From NCBI GenBank assembly GCA_030141605.1, contig JAQGDQ010002454.1, forward strand, positions 1 through 30,785: a stretch of DNA of 30,785 nucleotides, written 5' to 3'. Origin of the DNA: Tubiluchus corallicola. Lineage: Eukaryota; Priapulida; Priapulimorpha; Priapulimorphida; Tubiluchidae. This document shows positions 14,973 through 23,716 of the stretch, piece after piece. The position numbers and the translations under genes were made by a program. How positions within the stretch are numbered: the stretch's first letter is position 1; every line of letters begins with the position of its first letter. The notes under the pieces are model-generated. The model searched no databases. It worked only from the letters and a program-made list of their open reading frames with translations, and was not told the origin of the DNA.

Positions 14973-15908
14973 ATGAGTAGTGTTAAACTGTTTTCCACTT
15001 CCACTTCCTATTACCTAGCAGAAGGGATAGCGAGAGAGTATGGAGCCGAATTAGGAGATGTACATTTGCAACGATTTAGTGATGGAGAAATTTCGCCAAT
15101 ATACAAAAGTTCAGTGCGAGGGTGTGACGTATTTATAATAGGATCAACTAACCCTCCGTCAGATAATTTAGTGGAACTATTGCTGATGATAGATGCAGCC
15201 AAGCGAGCAAGTGCTAAGCAGGTGAGCGTAGTAATTCCCTATTATGGCTACGCAAGGCAGGACAGAAAAGACCAACCAAGAGTGTCGATAGCAGCAAAAG
15301 TTGTTGCAAACTTATTGTCTGCCGCAGGGGCAGATAGAGTAATAACTTGTGATTTGCACGCAGGGCAGATTCAAGGTTTTTTTGACTATCCAGTTGACCA
15401 TTTATATGGCTCTTATGTTTTTGCTAAATATTTGAAAAACTTGGCTAAGAGAGGAAAATTAGACTTAATCATTGCATCACCTGATGTAGGAGGGACAAAA
15501 AGAGCAAGGAGTTTTGCTAAACGTTTAAGGGTAGGAATGGTGATATGTGACAAGCGTAGGGACCAGCCGAATCAGATAGCCTCCATGCAAGTAATAGGCG
15601 ATGTAGAAGGCAAAGATGTAGTGTTGGTAGATGATTTAGTAGATACAGGAGGGACCTTAGCAACAGCAGCTGGGGTGTTAAAGGAAAAAGGAGCAAAAAG
15701 CGTAAGAGCTATTTGTACGCATGCTATACTTTCGGGCAAGGCATTTGAAACAATAGGAGACTCTGAATTGGAAAAATTAGTAGTAACCAATACGCTTCCA
15801 TTAAAAAAAGTAATAGATAAAATAGAAGTGTTAGACGTTGCTCCTATGTTTGCAAAAGGAATAAGAAAGATAACTCAAAACGAATCAATAAGTTCGTTAT
15901 TTATTTGA
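14973..15908 (+). CDS. prs: Ribose-phosphate pyrophosphokinase
   Basis: Makes PRPP from ribose 5-phosphate and ATP for nucleotide, His and Trp synthesis. The 311-residue class I enzyme shows FSDGEISP, IPYYGYARQDRKDQPR (ATP binding), TCDLHAGQIQGFFDYPVDHLYG (catalytic His and allosteric region) and VVLVDDLVDTGGTLATAA (PRPP loop, about residues 217-228). No lesion is visible. It lies 69 bases after tRNA-Gln and 23 bases before the bL25 gene, the common Bacteroidota order. Confidence 0.96.
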   Translation: MSSVKLFSTSTSYYLAEGIAREYGAELGDVHLQRFSDGEISPIYKSSVRGCDVFIIGSTNPPSDNLVELLLMIDAAKRASAKQVSVVIPYYGYARQDRKDQPRVSIAAKVVANLLSAAGADRVITCDLHAGQIQGFFDYPVDHLYGSYVFAKYLKNLAKRGKLDLIIASPDVGGTKRARSFAKRLRVGMVICDKRRDQPNQIASMQVIGDVEGKDVVLVDDLVDTGGTLATAAGVLKEKGAKSVRAICTHAILSGKAFETIGDSELEKLVVTNTLPLKKVIDKIEVLDVAPMFAKGIRKITQNESISSLFI

Positions 15909-15931
15909 CATATATAAATCATTAAAATATT

Positions 15932-16561
15932 ATGAAAACCATTGAGATTATAGGGTATAAAAGAGCAAATCTTGGAAAAACCGAAGCAAAACAACTTAGA
16001 TTGAAAAGTTATGTGCCATCTGTATTATATGGAGGAGAAAAGCAGGTGCACTTTTACTCTCCAATGATTCTATTTAGAGATATAGTATATACTCCCGAAA
16101 TAGCTTTTATAAGCTTAAATATTGAAGGAGAAGAATATAAAGCTATTTTGCAAGATGTGCAGTTTCATCCAGTAAGTGAAATTATTATGCACGCTGATTT
16201 TTTAGAGTTAAGAGAAAACAAACCTATTAAAATGAAAGTTCCCATAAAATTTGTTGGGAACCCTCCAGGAGTAAAAAAAGGAGGAAAATTGATAACGAAG
16301 TTAACACATTTGAATGTAAAGGCGCTACCTAAAAATATGCCTCAAACAATAGAAGTGGATGTTAACGGACTTGAGTTAGGGAAAAATATAAAGGTAGGGG
16401 AAATTAAAATTGGCGATTTTGAAATTCTTAACAGTAACTCTGTTTCAGTTGTGGGAATGGAAGTACCTAGAGCAATGAAAGGAAAAACTGCTGATGAAGA
16501 GAAAGCAGCAGCTACTGAAGAAGCTACACAAGAAGAGCAGGAATCATCATCTGACCAGTAA
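15932..16561 (+). CDS. rplY: 50S ribosomal protein L25/general stress protein Ctc (bL25)
   Basis: Binds 5S rRNA in the large subunit. The 209 residues comprise the N-terminal L25 domain (residues about 5-92, IIGYKRANLGKTEAKQLR to the LQDVQFHPVSE and HADFLEL motifs), the C-terminal TL5-type beta domain (about 95-185, KVPIKFVGNPPGVKKGGKL), and a short acidic Glu/Ala/Ser tail. This long Ctc form is usual in the phylum. In many relatives pth follows; here the next gene is rarA on the opposite strand and I find no pth. Confidence 0.93.
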   Translation: MKTIEIIGYKRANLGKTEAKQLRLKSYVPSVLYGGEKQVHFYSPMILFRDIVYTPEIAFISLNIEGEEYKAILQDVQFHPVSEIIMHADFLELRENKPIKMKVPIKFVGNPPGVKKGGKLITKLTHLNVKALPKNMPQTIEVDVNGLELGKNIKVGEIKIGDFEILNSNSVSVVGMEVPRAMKGKTADEEKAAATEEATQEEQESSSDQ

Positions 16562-16571
16562 GTTGATTGAC

Positions 16572-16624
16572 TTACCAAAAAAAACATTATGAAGCATTGC
16601 AATGATGTGTGTTTTAATTGGTAA
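16572..16624. terminator. Candidate bidirectional terminator between rplY and rarA
   Basis: TTACCAA (16572-16578) pairs with TTGGTAA (16618-16624), with A-rich and T-rich inner flanks and an internal palindrome CATTGCAATG. The stem is imperfect. Its place between two convergent genes fits a shared terminator. Confidence 0.4.
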
Positions 16625-16678
16625 AAGAACATTTGTTGAAGACTCTCTGAAAACAGAATTATTTACGTGTTTTGTTTC

Positions 16679-17941
16679 CTAATAACCGTATTTATCTTTC
16701 CAGAGCGCTTTTAGTCGCTTTCTAATTTCATTTTCCCGAACATTATCATTGGGGGTATATAGCAGAGAGTTAGCAATTTGTATAGGTAAATACTCTTGCT
16801 CTGTGAAGTTGTTTTTAAAACTATGATTGTATTTGTATTCTTTGCCATAGCCCATATTACGCATTAGATTTGTTGGAGCATTTCGCAAATGAAGAGGAAC
16901 AGGAAGATTCCCTGTTTTTTTTACCAGCTCTAAGGCGTTATTTATAGCGGCATATGAAGCATTGCTTTTAGGTGAGCAAGCTAAGTATATAGCACATTGT
17001 GATAATATTATTCTTGCTTCTGGATACCCTATCATATTTACTGCATTGAAACAATTAGTTGCAATAACCAAGGCAGTAGGGTTGGCATTGCCAACGTCTT
17101 CAGATGCCGAAATTATCATCCTACGGGCAATAAACTTTACATCTTCCCCTCCATCAATCATACGCGCCAGCCAATATACTGTCGCATTTGGATCGCTTCC
17201 TCTGATAGATTTGATGAAGGCAGAAATAATGTCGTAGTGCTGCTCTCCTTTCTTATCGTATAGAGCTATTTTTTGTAGCGCTACTTTGGTTATCTCTTTA
17301 TTTGTTACCACCACTTTTTTATCTCCTACACTACTCACATACATTTCAAATATGTTGAGCAATTTTCTTGCGTCTCCTCCAGAAAGTCTAATGAGAGCTT
17401 CGTGTTCTTTAATTTCAATGCGCTTTTCTTTTAAAAAAACATCTTTTTTGATGGCATTGTGTAGTAGTTGTAACAAATCTTTTTCACGCAGAGGTTTTAA
17501 TGTATAGACTTGACATCTAGATAAAAGGGCAGGATTTACTTCAAAAGAAGGGTTTTCTGTTGTTGCGCCTATTAGTGTAATTGTGCCCTTTTCTACTGCT
17601 TGTAGCAGAGCATCCTGTTGAGACTTATTAAAGCGATGAATTTCATCAATAAATAGTATAGAATTTGCTTGTGTTTTTGCTTTGTTAATTATTTCTCTTA
17701 CCTCTTTTACCCCAGACGATACGGCACTAATTGTATAAAATTGTGCTTTTATTTGAAGGGAAATAATGTTAGCGAGAGTTGTTTTTCCTGTGCCAGGAGC
17801 TCCCCAAAAAATCAATGAAGGAAGTTTGTCATATGCGAACATTCTTCTTAGTACGCCATTTTTTCCAGTTAAATGTTCTTGTCCAATAAGTTCATCTAAT
17901 GAAGAGGGGCGACATCTTTCTGCTAAGGGAATTGAGTGCAT
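16679..17941 (-). CDS. rarA: Replication-associated recombination protein A (AAA+ ATPase)
   Basis: RarA/MgsA, related to eukaryotic WRNIP1, acts at stalled replication forks with SSB. The 420-residue protein carries the Walker A GAPGTGKT (residues 47-54), Walker B ILFIDEIHRFNKSQQDALL, sensor 1 LIGATTENPSFEVN, sensor 2 SGGDARKLLN, and the helical C-terminal tetramerisation region (AFIKSIRGSDPNATVYWLARM, EDVGNANPTAL, PVPLHLRNAPT, MGYGKEYKYNH). Complete, no lesion. It lies 43 bases downstream of the class V aminotransferase gene on the same strand and may be cotranscribed with it. Confidence 0.95.
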   Translation of the reverse strand: MHSIPLAERCRPSSLDELIGQEHLTGKNGVLRRMFAYDKLPSLIFWGAPGTGKTTLANIISLQIKAQFYTISAVSSGVKEVREIINKAKTQANSILFIDEIHRFNKSQQDALLQAVEKGTITLIGATTENPSFEVNPALLSRCQVYTLKPLREKDLLQLLHNAIKKDVFLKEKRIEIKEHEALIRLSGGDARKLLNIFEMYVSSVGDKKVVVTNKEITKVALQKIALYDKKGEQHYDIISAFIKSIRGSDPNATVYWLARMIDGGEDVKFIARRMIISASEDVGNANPTALVIATNCFNAVNMIGYPEARIILSQCAIYLACSPKSNASYAAINNALELVKKTGNLPVPLHLRNAPTNLMRNMGYGKEYKYNHSFKNNFTEQEYLPIQIANSLLYTPNDNVRENEIRKRLKALWKDKYGY

Positions 17942-17984
17942 CGTTATACTTTAGGTAAGATATTGTTGTATACATCAAAGCTGT

Positions 17985-19481
17985 TTACAATGAAAAAAAC
18001 TTTTCAATATTGTTTTTGGTACTTGGCTCAAAGTGTTTGTGTTCAAACGAATTTGTATACTTATTATAATTATAATCTTGTTTCCATGTTTTTTCATTTT
18101 CTATTACTTGCCCAATGGCATCCATAATATATTCCACCTCTTGATTGTGCATAGTGGGATGTAGAGATAAACGTATCCATCCAGGCTTTTCTGACAAATC
18201 GCCATCTTCAATTTTTCTTGTTATTTGGTCAGAAGCATCTTTATTTACATTTAATAGGTAGTGTCCATAGGTACCAGCACAAGAACACCCCCCTCTTACT
18301 TGAATTCCAAATTTATCGTTTAGCAGCGTTACTGCTAAATTATGGTGCACATCTTTAATAAAAAACGAAATCACCCCTAATCTTTCTCGTTGATTGTTAG
18401 CCAATATTTGTATCTTATCACCCCATGAGTCCAACTTATTAAAAATAATATTCAACAACTCGTTTTCACGTTTTTCTATATTACTTACCCCCATTTTTTC
18501 TTTTAGTTTGATGCATAAGGCAGCCTTTATAGCTTGAAGAAATCCAGGTGTTCCTCCATCTTCTCTTAACTCAATATCATTGAAATAAGAGTATTCATTC
18601 CAAGGGTTTGTCCATGTAACAGTTCCCCCTCCGGGGTGGTCAGGAGCTTTGCTTTTGTATATGTCATTGTCAAAAATGAGTACACCAGAAGTGCCAGGAC
18701 CACCTAAAAATTTATGAGGAGAGAAAAACACAGCATCCAACTTTTGTAAAGGGTTGTTAGGGTGCATATTGATATTAACATAAGGAGCAGAGGCAGCGCA
18801 GTCAACAAAACAATACCCTTTATTTTGATGCATAACCTCAGCAAACTGATGTATAGGGTTGATGATGCCCGTAACATTTGAGCAAGCAGAAAAAGAACCA
18901 ATTTTTATTTTTCTTTTCTCATATTTATCTATCTCTTTCTGTAAGTTTTCAATACACACAAGTAGGTTTTCGTTGGGGGGTACGACTACTACATCAGCAA
19001 TAGTTTCTAACCAAGAGGTATGGTTAGAGTGATGTTCCATATGAGTAATAAACACTACAGGAATATCCTCTTCATCAAGCTCAACTTTATGCCTATATTG
19101 CTCAGGCACTTTTAATCCTAAAATCCGTTGAAATTTAACTATGGCACTTGTCATTCCAAATCCAGCAAAAACAACAGAATCATCTTCGCCAGCATTTACA
19201 TGGTGTTTTATAATTTTCTTGGCTTCCTCATAGGCATGAGTCATTGCCATACCTGTTTCATTAGCTTCTGTGTGAGGGTTAGCGATTAGAGGGGCAAAAT
19301 CATTTAGAAGTTTGTATTCAATGGGCATGTAAAGCCTTCCACTTGCTATCCAATCAGCGTATAATATTTTTTTGGGTCCATAAGGTGAGTTGAAAACAGC
19401 ATTGTTTCCTGCAATGTGTTCTTTAAATTGATCAAAGTATGTTTGCAATTCTTCCATGTTTTGTCTTCCAGGTGTAATCAT
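17985..19481 (-). CDS. Class V aminotransferase / cysteine desulfurase-like PLP enzyme
   Basis: A 498-residue PLP-dependent enzyme of the NifS/CsdA fold. Visible sites are MEHHSNHTSW (cofactor stacking region), FVDCAASAPYVNI (Asp holding the pyridine nitrogen), FFSPHKFLGGPGTSG with Lys 257 as the Schiff-base Lys, and RGGCSCAGTYGHYLL with Cys 399 and Cys 401 in the region where desulfurases keep their catalytic Cys. It is clearly longer than SufS (about 405 residues), with an N-terminal YADWIASGRLY segment and a C-terminal extension, and no suf or isc genes are nearby. It may belong to a separate, little-studied branch. The substrate is not assignable; a cysteine-sulfur or kynureninase-like reaction is possible. 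Confidence 0.8.
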   Translation of the reverse strand: MITPGRQNMEELQTYFDQFKEHIAGNNAVFNSPYGPKKILYADWIASGRLYMPIEYKLLNDFAPLIANPHTEANETGMAMTHAYEEAKKIIKHHVNAGEDDSVVFAGFGMTSAIVKFQRILGLKVPEQYRHKVELDEEDIPVVFITHMEHHSNHTSWLETIADVVVVPPNENLLVCIENLQKEIDKYEKRKIKIGSFSACSNVTGIINPIHQFAEVMHQNKGYCFVDCAASAPYVNINMHPNNPLQKLDAVFFSPHKFLGGPGTSGVLIFDNDIYKSKAPDHPGGGTVTWTNPWNEYSYFNDIELREDGGTPGFLQAIKAALCIKLKEKMGVSNIEKRENELLNIIFNKLDSWGDKIQILANNQRERLGVISFFIKDVHHNLAVTLLNDKFGIQVRGGCSCAGTYGHYLLNVNKDASDQITRKIEDGDLSEKPGWIRLSLHPTMHNQEVEYIMDAIGQVIENEKTWKQDYNYNKYTNSFEHKHFEPSTKNNIEKFFSL

Positions 19482-19548
19482 TTTAAATAAAAATATTAAA
19501 TTAAAACCAAATAAAAAACATTAAATAAAAATTTCAAACAAAAATCAT

Positions 19549-19556
19549 TATATTTG
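19549..19556 (+). promoter_or_regulatory. -7 element for the 19590 barrel protein
   Basis: TATATTTG is an exact TAnnTTTG, 33 bases before the ATG. No clear -33 was found. Confidence 0.45.
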
Positions 19557-19589
19557 CTTTTAAAGAGCCTACAATAAAACATAACAGTT

Positions 19590-20264
19590 ATGAGTAAAAC
19601 TAAAAACTTTGGGCTGCTTATTCTTATTATATTTGTGTCCATTCAAACGCTACAAGCACAAATAAAAATAGGGGTTAAATTAAGTCCATATCTTATTTTT
19701 ACAAATATAAAAAATGGCGACGTAGAGAACGAGGAGTACTCATATGAAGTAGGGCAAAAGAAAATATCATTTAGGCCTTCGGTACTGCTTTCGTTAGATA
19801 AGCCTATTAATGACGCTGAAAAATATTTTTTCTCTACAGGAATAGGTTTTGTTTCAAAAAGAACAAATATGAGTTTTGAGCTAGATGACAATGTTAGGCT
19901 ATCGTCATCGCATACAATGCAGTACATTAGAGTTCCAGCGACACTGAAACTGTTTACTGATGAATTGAAGTTAGACACTCGTGTATACGTTGAAGGAGGG
20001 GTGATTTGGGACATAAAAGTTAGTGATGAGCCAACTAACGATAAAGAGCTGTTAATAACTAAAGCCTCTCCGATGGCAATTTCATTTGCGGTGTCGGGAG
20101 GAATGGCGTTTAGCTTAGGAGTGGAAACCAAAATACTTGTAGGTTTATCTTATGAGCATGGGCTAAGTAATGTTGTTAAGGAATTTGGCTATGAAGGGCA
20201 AATATTTTCAAAGCCCACTTTTAGGCACCGCCTTTTTGGTATAGAAATAGGTATTATTTTCTAA
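19590..20264 (+). CDS. PorT-like outer-membrane beta-barrel protein
   Basis: A 224-residue protein with a classical signal peptide (residues 1-23 or 24, hydrophobic FGLLILIIFVSIQ then LQAQ). Alternating strands follow: QIKIGVKLSPYLIF, YFFSTGIGFVSKRTNMSF, MQYIRVPATLKLFT, LDTRVYVEGGVIWDIKV, SFAVSGGMAFSLGVETKILVGLSYEHGL, and a terminal FRHRLFGIEIGIIF ending in Phe. This is the outer-membrane beta-barrel layout of the PF13568-type family; small members are commonly surface or porin-like proteins of unknown ligand. It precedes the exonuclease gene by 54 bases. Confidence 0.75.
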   Translation: MSKTKNFGLLILIIFVSIQTLQAQIKIGVKLSPYLIFTNIKNGDVENEEYSYEVGQKKISFRPSVLLSLDKPINDAEKYFFSTGIGFVSKRTNMSFELDDNVRLSSSHTMQYIRVPATLKLFTDELKLDTRVYVEGGVIWDIKVSDEPTNDKELLITKASPMAISFAVSGGMAFSLGVETKILVGLSYEHGLSNVVKEFGYEGQIFSKPTFRHRLFGIEIGIIF

Positions 20265-20318
20265 CCATGATTGATATAAAATTAGAAAAAATTTTCAAAT
20301 TTCACAATTTATCTCTAA

Positions 20319-21122
20319 ATGAAATTAAATTTAAAAAACCCTATTACCTTTTTAGATATAGAAGCAACAGGAATTAATGCAATAAAAGACAGAATAGTTG
20401 AAATATTTGCATTGAAGGTAATGCCAAATAATAGCACAACAACAGAGAGTTTTCGCCTCAATCCAGAAGCTCCTATTTCTTATGAAGCAAGTGTAATTCA
20501 TGGCATTTGTGATGAAGATGTAAAAGATGCTCCTAAGTTTAAGGATGTAGCCAAAAAACTACTTGAATTTTTTAAGGGGAGCGATTTGGCAGGATATAAT
20601 ATACTTAAATTTGACTTGCCTTTGTTAGTTGAAGAGTTTATGCGGGTGAATGTTGAGTTTGATGTTTCTAAAAAAAAGATAATAGATGTGCAAAAATTAT
20701 TTTTCTTGATGGAAAAAAGAACATTATCTGCAGCATACAAATTTTATTGTAATAAAACCTTAACGAATGCGCACGCTGCTGACTCTGATACAAAAGCAAC
20801 TTATGAAGTTTTTTTAAAACAACTTGAAAAGTATAATGGACAAGATGTAGTGGATATTAAGGGAAATAAGATAGGAAAAATAGAGAACAACATTGAAACT
20901 ATTCATAATATTATTGGGGTTAAAGTAGTTGATTGGATGCAAAGACTGACCTTGAATGACAAAAATGAAGAAGTGTTTAATTTTGGCAAGCACAAGGGTA
21001 AAAAAGTGACGGATGTATTAGAAAGAGAACCAACATATTATGATTGGATAATGCGCGGTGATTTTTCTCAGGACACAAAGCGCAAGCTCACAAAGATAAA
21101 GCTGCGAATGAAAAACAAATAA
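20319..21122 (+). CDS. DEDDh 3'-5' exonuclease, DNA polymerase III epsilon-like
   Basis: A 267-residue exonuclease of the DnaQ/RNase T group. Exo I is FLDIEATG (Asp 13, Glu 15), the central acidic motif is AGYNILKFDLPLL, and Exo III is NAHAADSDTKAT, matching HxAxxD with His 152 and Asp 157. About residues 220-255, VFNFGKHKGKKVTDVLEREPTYYDWIM, form a small DUF3820-like module seen at the C-terminus of many Bacteroidota epsilon-like exonucleases; its role is unclear. It may be the proofreading subunit or a separate repair or RNA-processing enzyme. Convergent with the Gfo/Idh/MocA gene. Confidence 0.88.
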   Translation: MKLNLKNPITFLDIEATGINAIKDRIVEIFALKVMPNNSTTTESFRLNPEAPISYEASVIHGICDEDVKDAPKFKDVAKKLLEFFKGSDLAGYNILKFDLPLLVEEFMRVNVEFDVSKKKIIDVQKLFFLMEKRTLSAAYKFYCNKTLTNAHAADSDTKATYEVFLKQLEKYNGQDVVDIKGNKIGKIENNIETIHNIIGVKVVDWMQRLTLNDKNEEVFNFGKHKGKKVTDVLEREPTYYDWIMRGDFSQDTKRKLTKIKLRMKNK

Positions 21123-21139
21123 AGATAAAGCCGAAAAAT

Positions 21140-22291
21140 TTAGCTAAAAGAGAGCCATTTTTTGTCACTTTTTGAAGAGCTTATTACCGTCTCGATAAAT
21201 TGCATACCTCTTACTCCATCTTCTATTGTAGGAAACTCATAGCCACGGGGAGTTTTTGTTTTATTAATTTTTGCACTCAAACAGATATAAAAGCTGCGGT
21301 ATATGTTTGCAAAGGCTTCAATATATCCCTCTGGATGCCCTGCTGAGATGCGGGTATGATTAGACGCTATTGAACTCATATATTTATTGCCTGTTCTGAA
21401 TATCTCTGTGGGCTTATTTAGCCACCGAACAAACATTGTATTGGGGTCGTGTTGATGCCAGTAAATACTTCCTTTCTCTCCGTATACTTTTATGTTTAAG
21501 GCATTCTCTTCTCCTGCACAAACTTGGCTACAATGTAGTATGCCTTTTGCTCCGTTATCAAAATGAACCAAAATATTAGCATCATCATCTAACTGCCTTT
21601 TTTCAACAAAAGTAGACACATCTGCACAGAGTTCTGTTACTTTGAGGTTTGTAATTGTTTCCGCAAGGTTCAATGCATGTGTGCCTATGTCTCCCACGGA
21701 GCCAGCTTTTCCAGAACGTTTTGGGTCAGTGCGCCACAATGCTTGAATTTGCCCCGTTTGTTCTAATGGAGTTGAAAGCCACCCTTGGGGGTACTCAACC
21801 ACTACTTTTCTGATTTTTCCAAGAGTCCCTAACTTAACTATTTCTTTGGCTTGTTTAACCATAGGGTAACCTGTATAAGTATATGCAACGGCAAATAAAA
21901 GCCCCGTTTCATTTACTAATTTTTTCAACACCAAAGCCTCTTCCATAGAGAAGCATAGAGGTTTTTCACAAACGACATGAAATCCATTTTGTAGCGCCAG
22001 CTTTGCAGGCTCAAAATGAATATGATTTGGAGTGACAATACTTACAAAATCCATTCTTTCTTTTTCTGGAAGTTGACACTCTTTTTCAAACATTTCCTGA
22101 AAACTTCTATATATTCTATTGCGAGGCAAATAGATATTTTCTCCTGAAAGGATAGATGTTTCGGGGTTGGAGCTAAAAGCTCCACATACTAACTCTATTT
22201 CATTGTCTATGGCAATAGAGGCACGGTGTATTGCTCCAATAAAAGAGTTTTGTCCTCCACCTATCATGCCCATCTTTAACTTTCTTTTCAT
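21140..22291 (-). CDS. Gfo/Idh/MocA family oxidoreductase (cytosolic)
   Basis: A 383-residue NAD(P)-dependent sugar or polyol dehydrogenase-like protein with no signal peptide. The Rossmann part starts KMGMIGGGQNSFIGAIHR, with DFVSIVTPNHIHF and the catalytic-loop HVVCEKPLCFSMEEA (EKP). The C-terminal part includes GSVGDIGTHALNLAE, with the conserved Asp and His, and the beta-sheet LVHFDNGAKGILHCSQ. The closest described activities in the family oxidise sugars at C3 or inositol-like substrates. In this window it stands alone, without transporter or kinase, so the substrate is unknown. Confidence 0.88.
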   Translation of the reverse strand: MKRKLKMGMIGGGQNSFIGAIHRASIAIDNEIELVCGAFSSNPETSILSGENIYLPRNRIYRSFQEMFEKECQLPEKERMDFVSIVTPNHIHFEPAKLALQNGFHVVCEKPLCFSMEEALVLKKLVNETGLLFAVAYTYTGYPMVKQAKEIVKLGTLGKIRKVVVEYPQGWLSTPLEQTGQIQALWRTDPKRSGKAGSVGDIGTHALNLAETITNLKVTELCADVSTFVEKRQLDDDANILVHFDNGAKGILHCSQVCAGEENALNIKVYGEKGSIYWHQHDPNTMFVRWLNKPTEIFRTGNKYMSSIASNHTRISAGHPEGYIEAFANIYRSFYICLSAKINKTKTPRGYEFPTIEDGVRGMQFIETVISSSKSDKKWLSFS

Positions 22292-22504
22292 ATCTATGCT
22301 TGATTTTGTGTGTAGCTTTATTAAATATTTGGGTAACTCTGACCTTTTTTATACGAAAATATAAAGAAAAAATAATTATAAATTATTATATAGAAATTTT
22401 AAGTAGTAAAAATGATGTTTTTACATTTTTGAATTAAGCATAAATTTTAGAGAAAACACATAATTATGCTTATTTTTACTGAAAATATATTGACTACTAT
22501 AATT

Positions 22505-23716
22505 ATGAAACTACGATATTTACTAACCATTGCAATGTTGTTTATTTGCAACCTGTTATTTTCTCAACAATTATCAGATAAAGCAACGGCAAGTATTGTA
22601 ACGGTAGCACCAGGAAAGGAATTATATTCTGTATTTGGGCATACTGCTATTAGAATTACAGATAGCGAGTTGGACATAGATTATTTTTATAATTACGGGG
22701 GATTTGATTTTCACACGCCTAATTTTTATTGGAAATTTGGTCATGGACTTTTGCCGTATCGTTTGTCTTTACAATCTTTTAAGAGTTTTATAAGTGTGTC
22801 ATACTTTGAGCAGAGAACTACTTTTGAGCAAGTTTTAAATTTTAATTTGGAAGAAAAGCAAAAGCTATTTGATTTTTTGAAAAACAACTATTTGCCAGAA
22901 AATCGCTACTATAAATATGACTTTTTTTATGATAATTGTGCGACAAGAGTTAGGGATGTAATCAAGAGTGTTTTGCAAGATAAATATTTGTTTGAGGTGG
23001 ATAGTGCAGTTATTCAAGGCCAAACTTTTAGAAAGATGATTAATGGTTACATAAGTAGAGAAAATGTGTGGGCAATGGATGGTCTTAATTTTATTATGGG
23101 CATAAAGACGGATAGGGTGGCTATGCCAGAGGATTACATGTTTTTGCCTGAATTTTTGGCATCAGCATTGCGAAGTATTTCTATCAAAAGAGATACATTT
23201 ACTATACCACTGGTGAAGGAAGAGAACATGTTATATAGAGCTTCTAAACAAGAGGAAAATGCGTCCACTATTACTCCGGGTGTGGTTTTTTGGACAATAT
23301 TCATAATTATATCGCTTATAACATATCGAGAAGTCAAAATAAGCAAAAGGTTTAAGTGGTTAGATTTTACACTATTATTGGTTATTGGATTGGTAGGAAA
23401 TTTTGCTGCCTATATGTGGTTTTTTACAGAACACTACATTACAGAATATAACTTTCATCTATTGTGGGCGTCACCTTTGTATATTTTTGGTGCTTTTTTT
23501 GTTTTGACAAAAAAGCTTTACCCGATCCAAAACTATTATTTCTTTTTTACTTTTGCTATTGCATTGCTTCTTGCAATAACATGGGTATGGTTGCCACAAT
23601 ATTTGTCTTTTGTATATTTCCCGTTAGCATTAACAATACTTGTTAGGCTTTTTATCATTAATTGTTCTAATCCATTATTTTTAAAATTTAAAAATAAAAT
23701 AACCTTAAAGAAATGA
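22505..23716 (+). CDS. lnb: DUF4105 protein, probable lipoprotein N-acyltransferase Lnb
   Basis: DUF4105 proteins were shown in Bacteroides to be the missing lipoprotein N-acyltransferase (Lnb), which adds the third acyl chain to lipoproteins in the inner membrane. The frame is open from 22466, but the ATG at 22505 starts a proper signal peptide (MKLRYLLTIAMLFICNLLFSQQ). The papain-like catalytic pair can be seen: His 46 in VFGHTAIRI and Cys 145 in FFYDNCATRVRD, counted from 22505. Conserved YNYGGFDF and KFGHGLLPYRLS are also present. The C-terminal third has about four to five membrane helices. Its stop overlaps the rsgA start by 4 bases (ATGA), so the two are translationally coupled. Confidence 0.8.
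   Translation: MKLRYLLTIAMLFICNLLFSQQLSDKATASIVTVAPGKELYSVFGHTAIRITDSELDIDYFYNYGGFDFHTPNFYWKFGHGLLPYRLSLQSFKSFISVSYFEQRTTFEQVLNFNLEEKQKLFDFLKNNYLPENRYYKYDFFYDNCATRVRDVIKSVLQDKYLFEVDSAVIQGQTFRKMINGYISRENVWAMDGLNFIMGIKTDRVAMPEDYMFLPEFLASALRSISIKRDTFTIPLVKEENMLYRASKQEENASTITPGVVFWTIFIIISLITYREVKISKRFKWLDFTLLLVIGLVGNFAAYMWFFTEHYITEYNFHLLWASPLYIFGAFFVLTKKLYPIQNYYFFFTFAIALLLAITWVWLPQYLSFVYFPLALTILVRLFIINCSNPLFLKFKNKITLKK

Noticed and set aside
16562-16678. Possible pth gene after rplY
   Set aside because: Only a frame of about 25 codons is present, with no peptidyl-tRNA hydrolase motif.
19643-20131. Leftward 162-residue open frame opposite the barrel protein
   Set aside because: Serine-rich antisense translation of beta-strand codons; the rightward frame has a signal peptide and a promoter.
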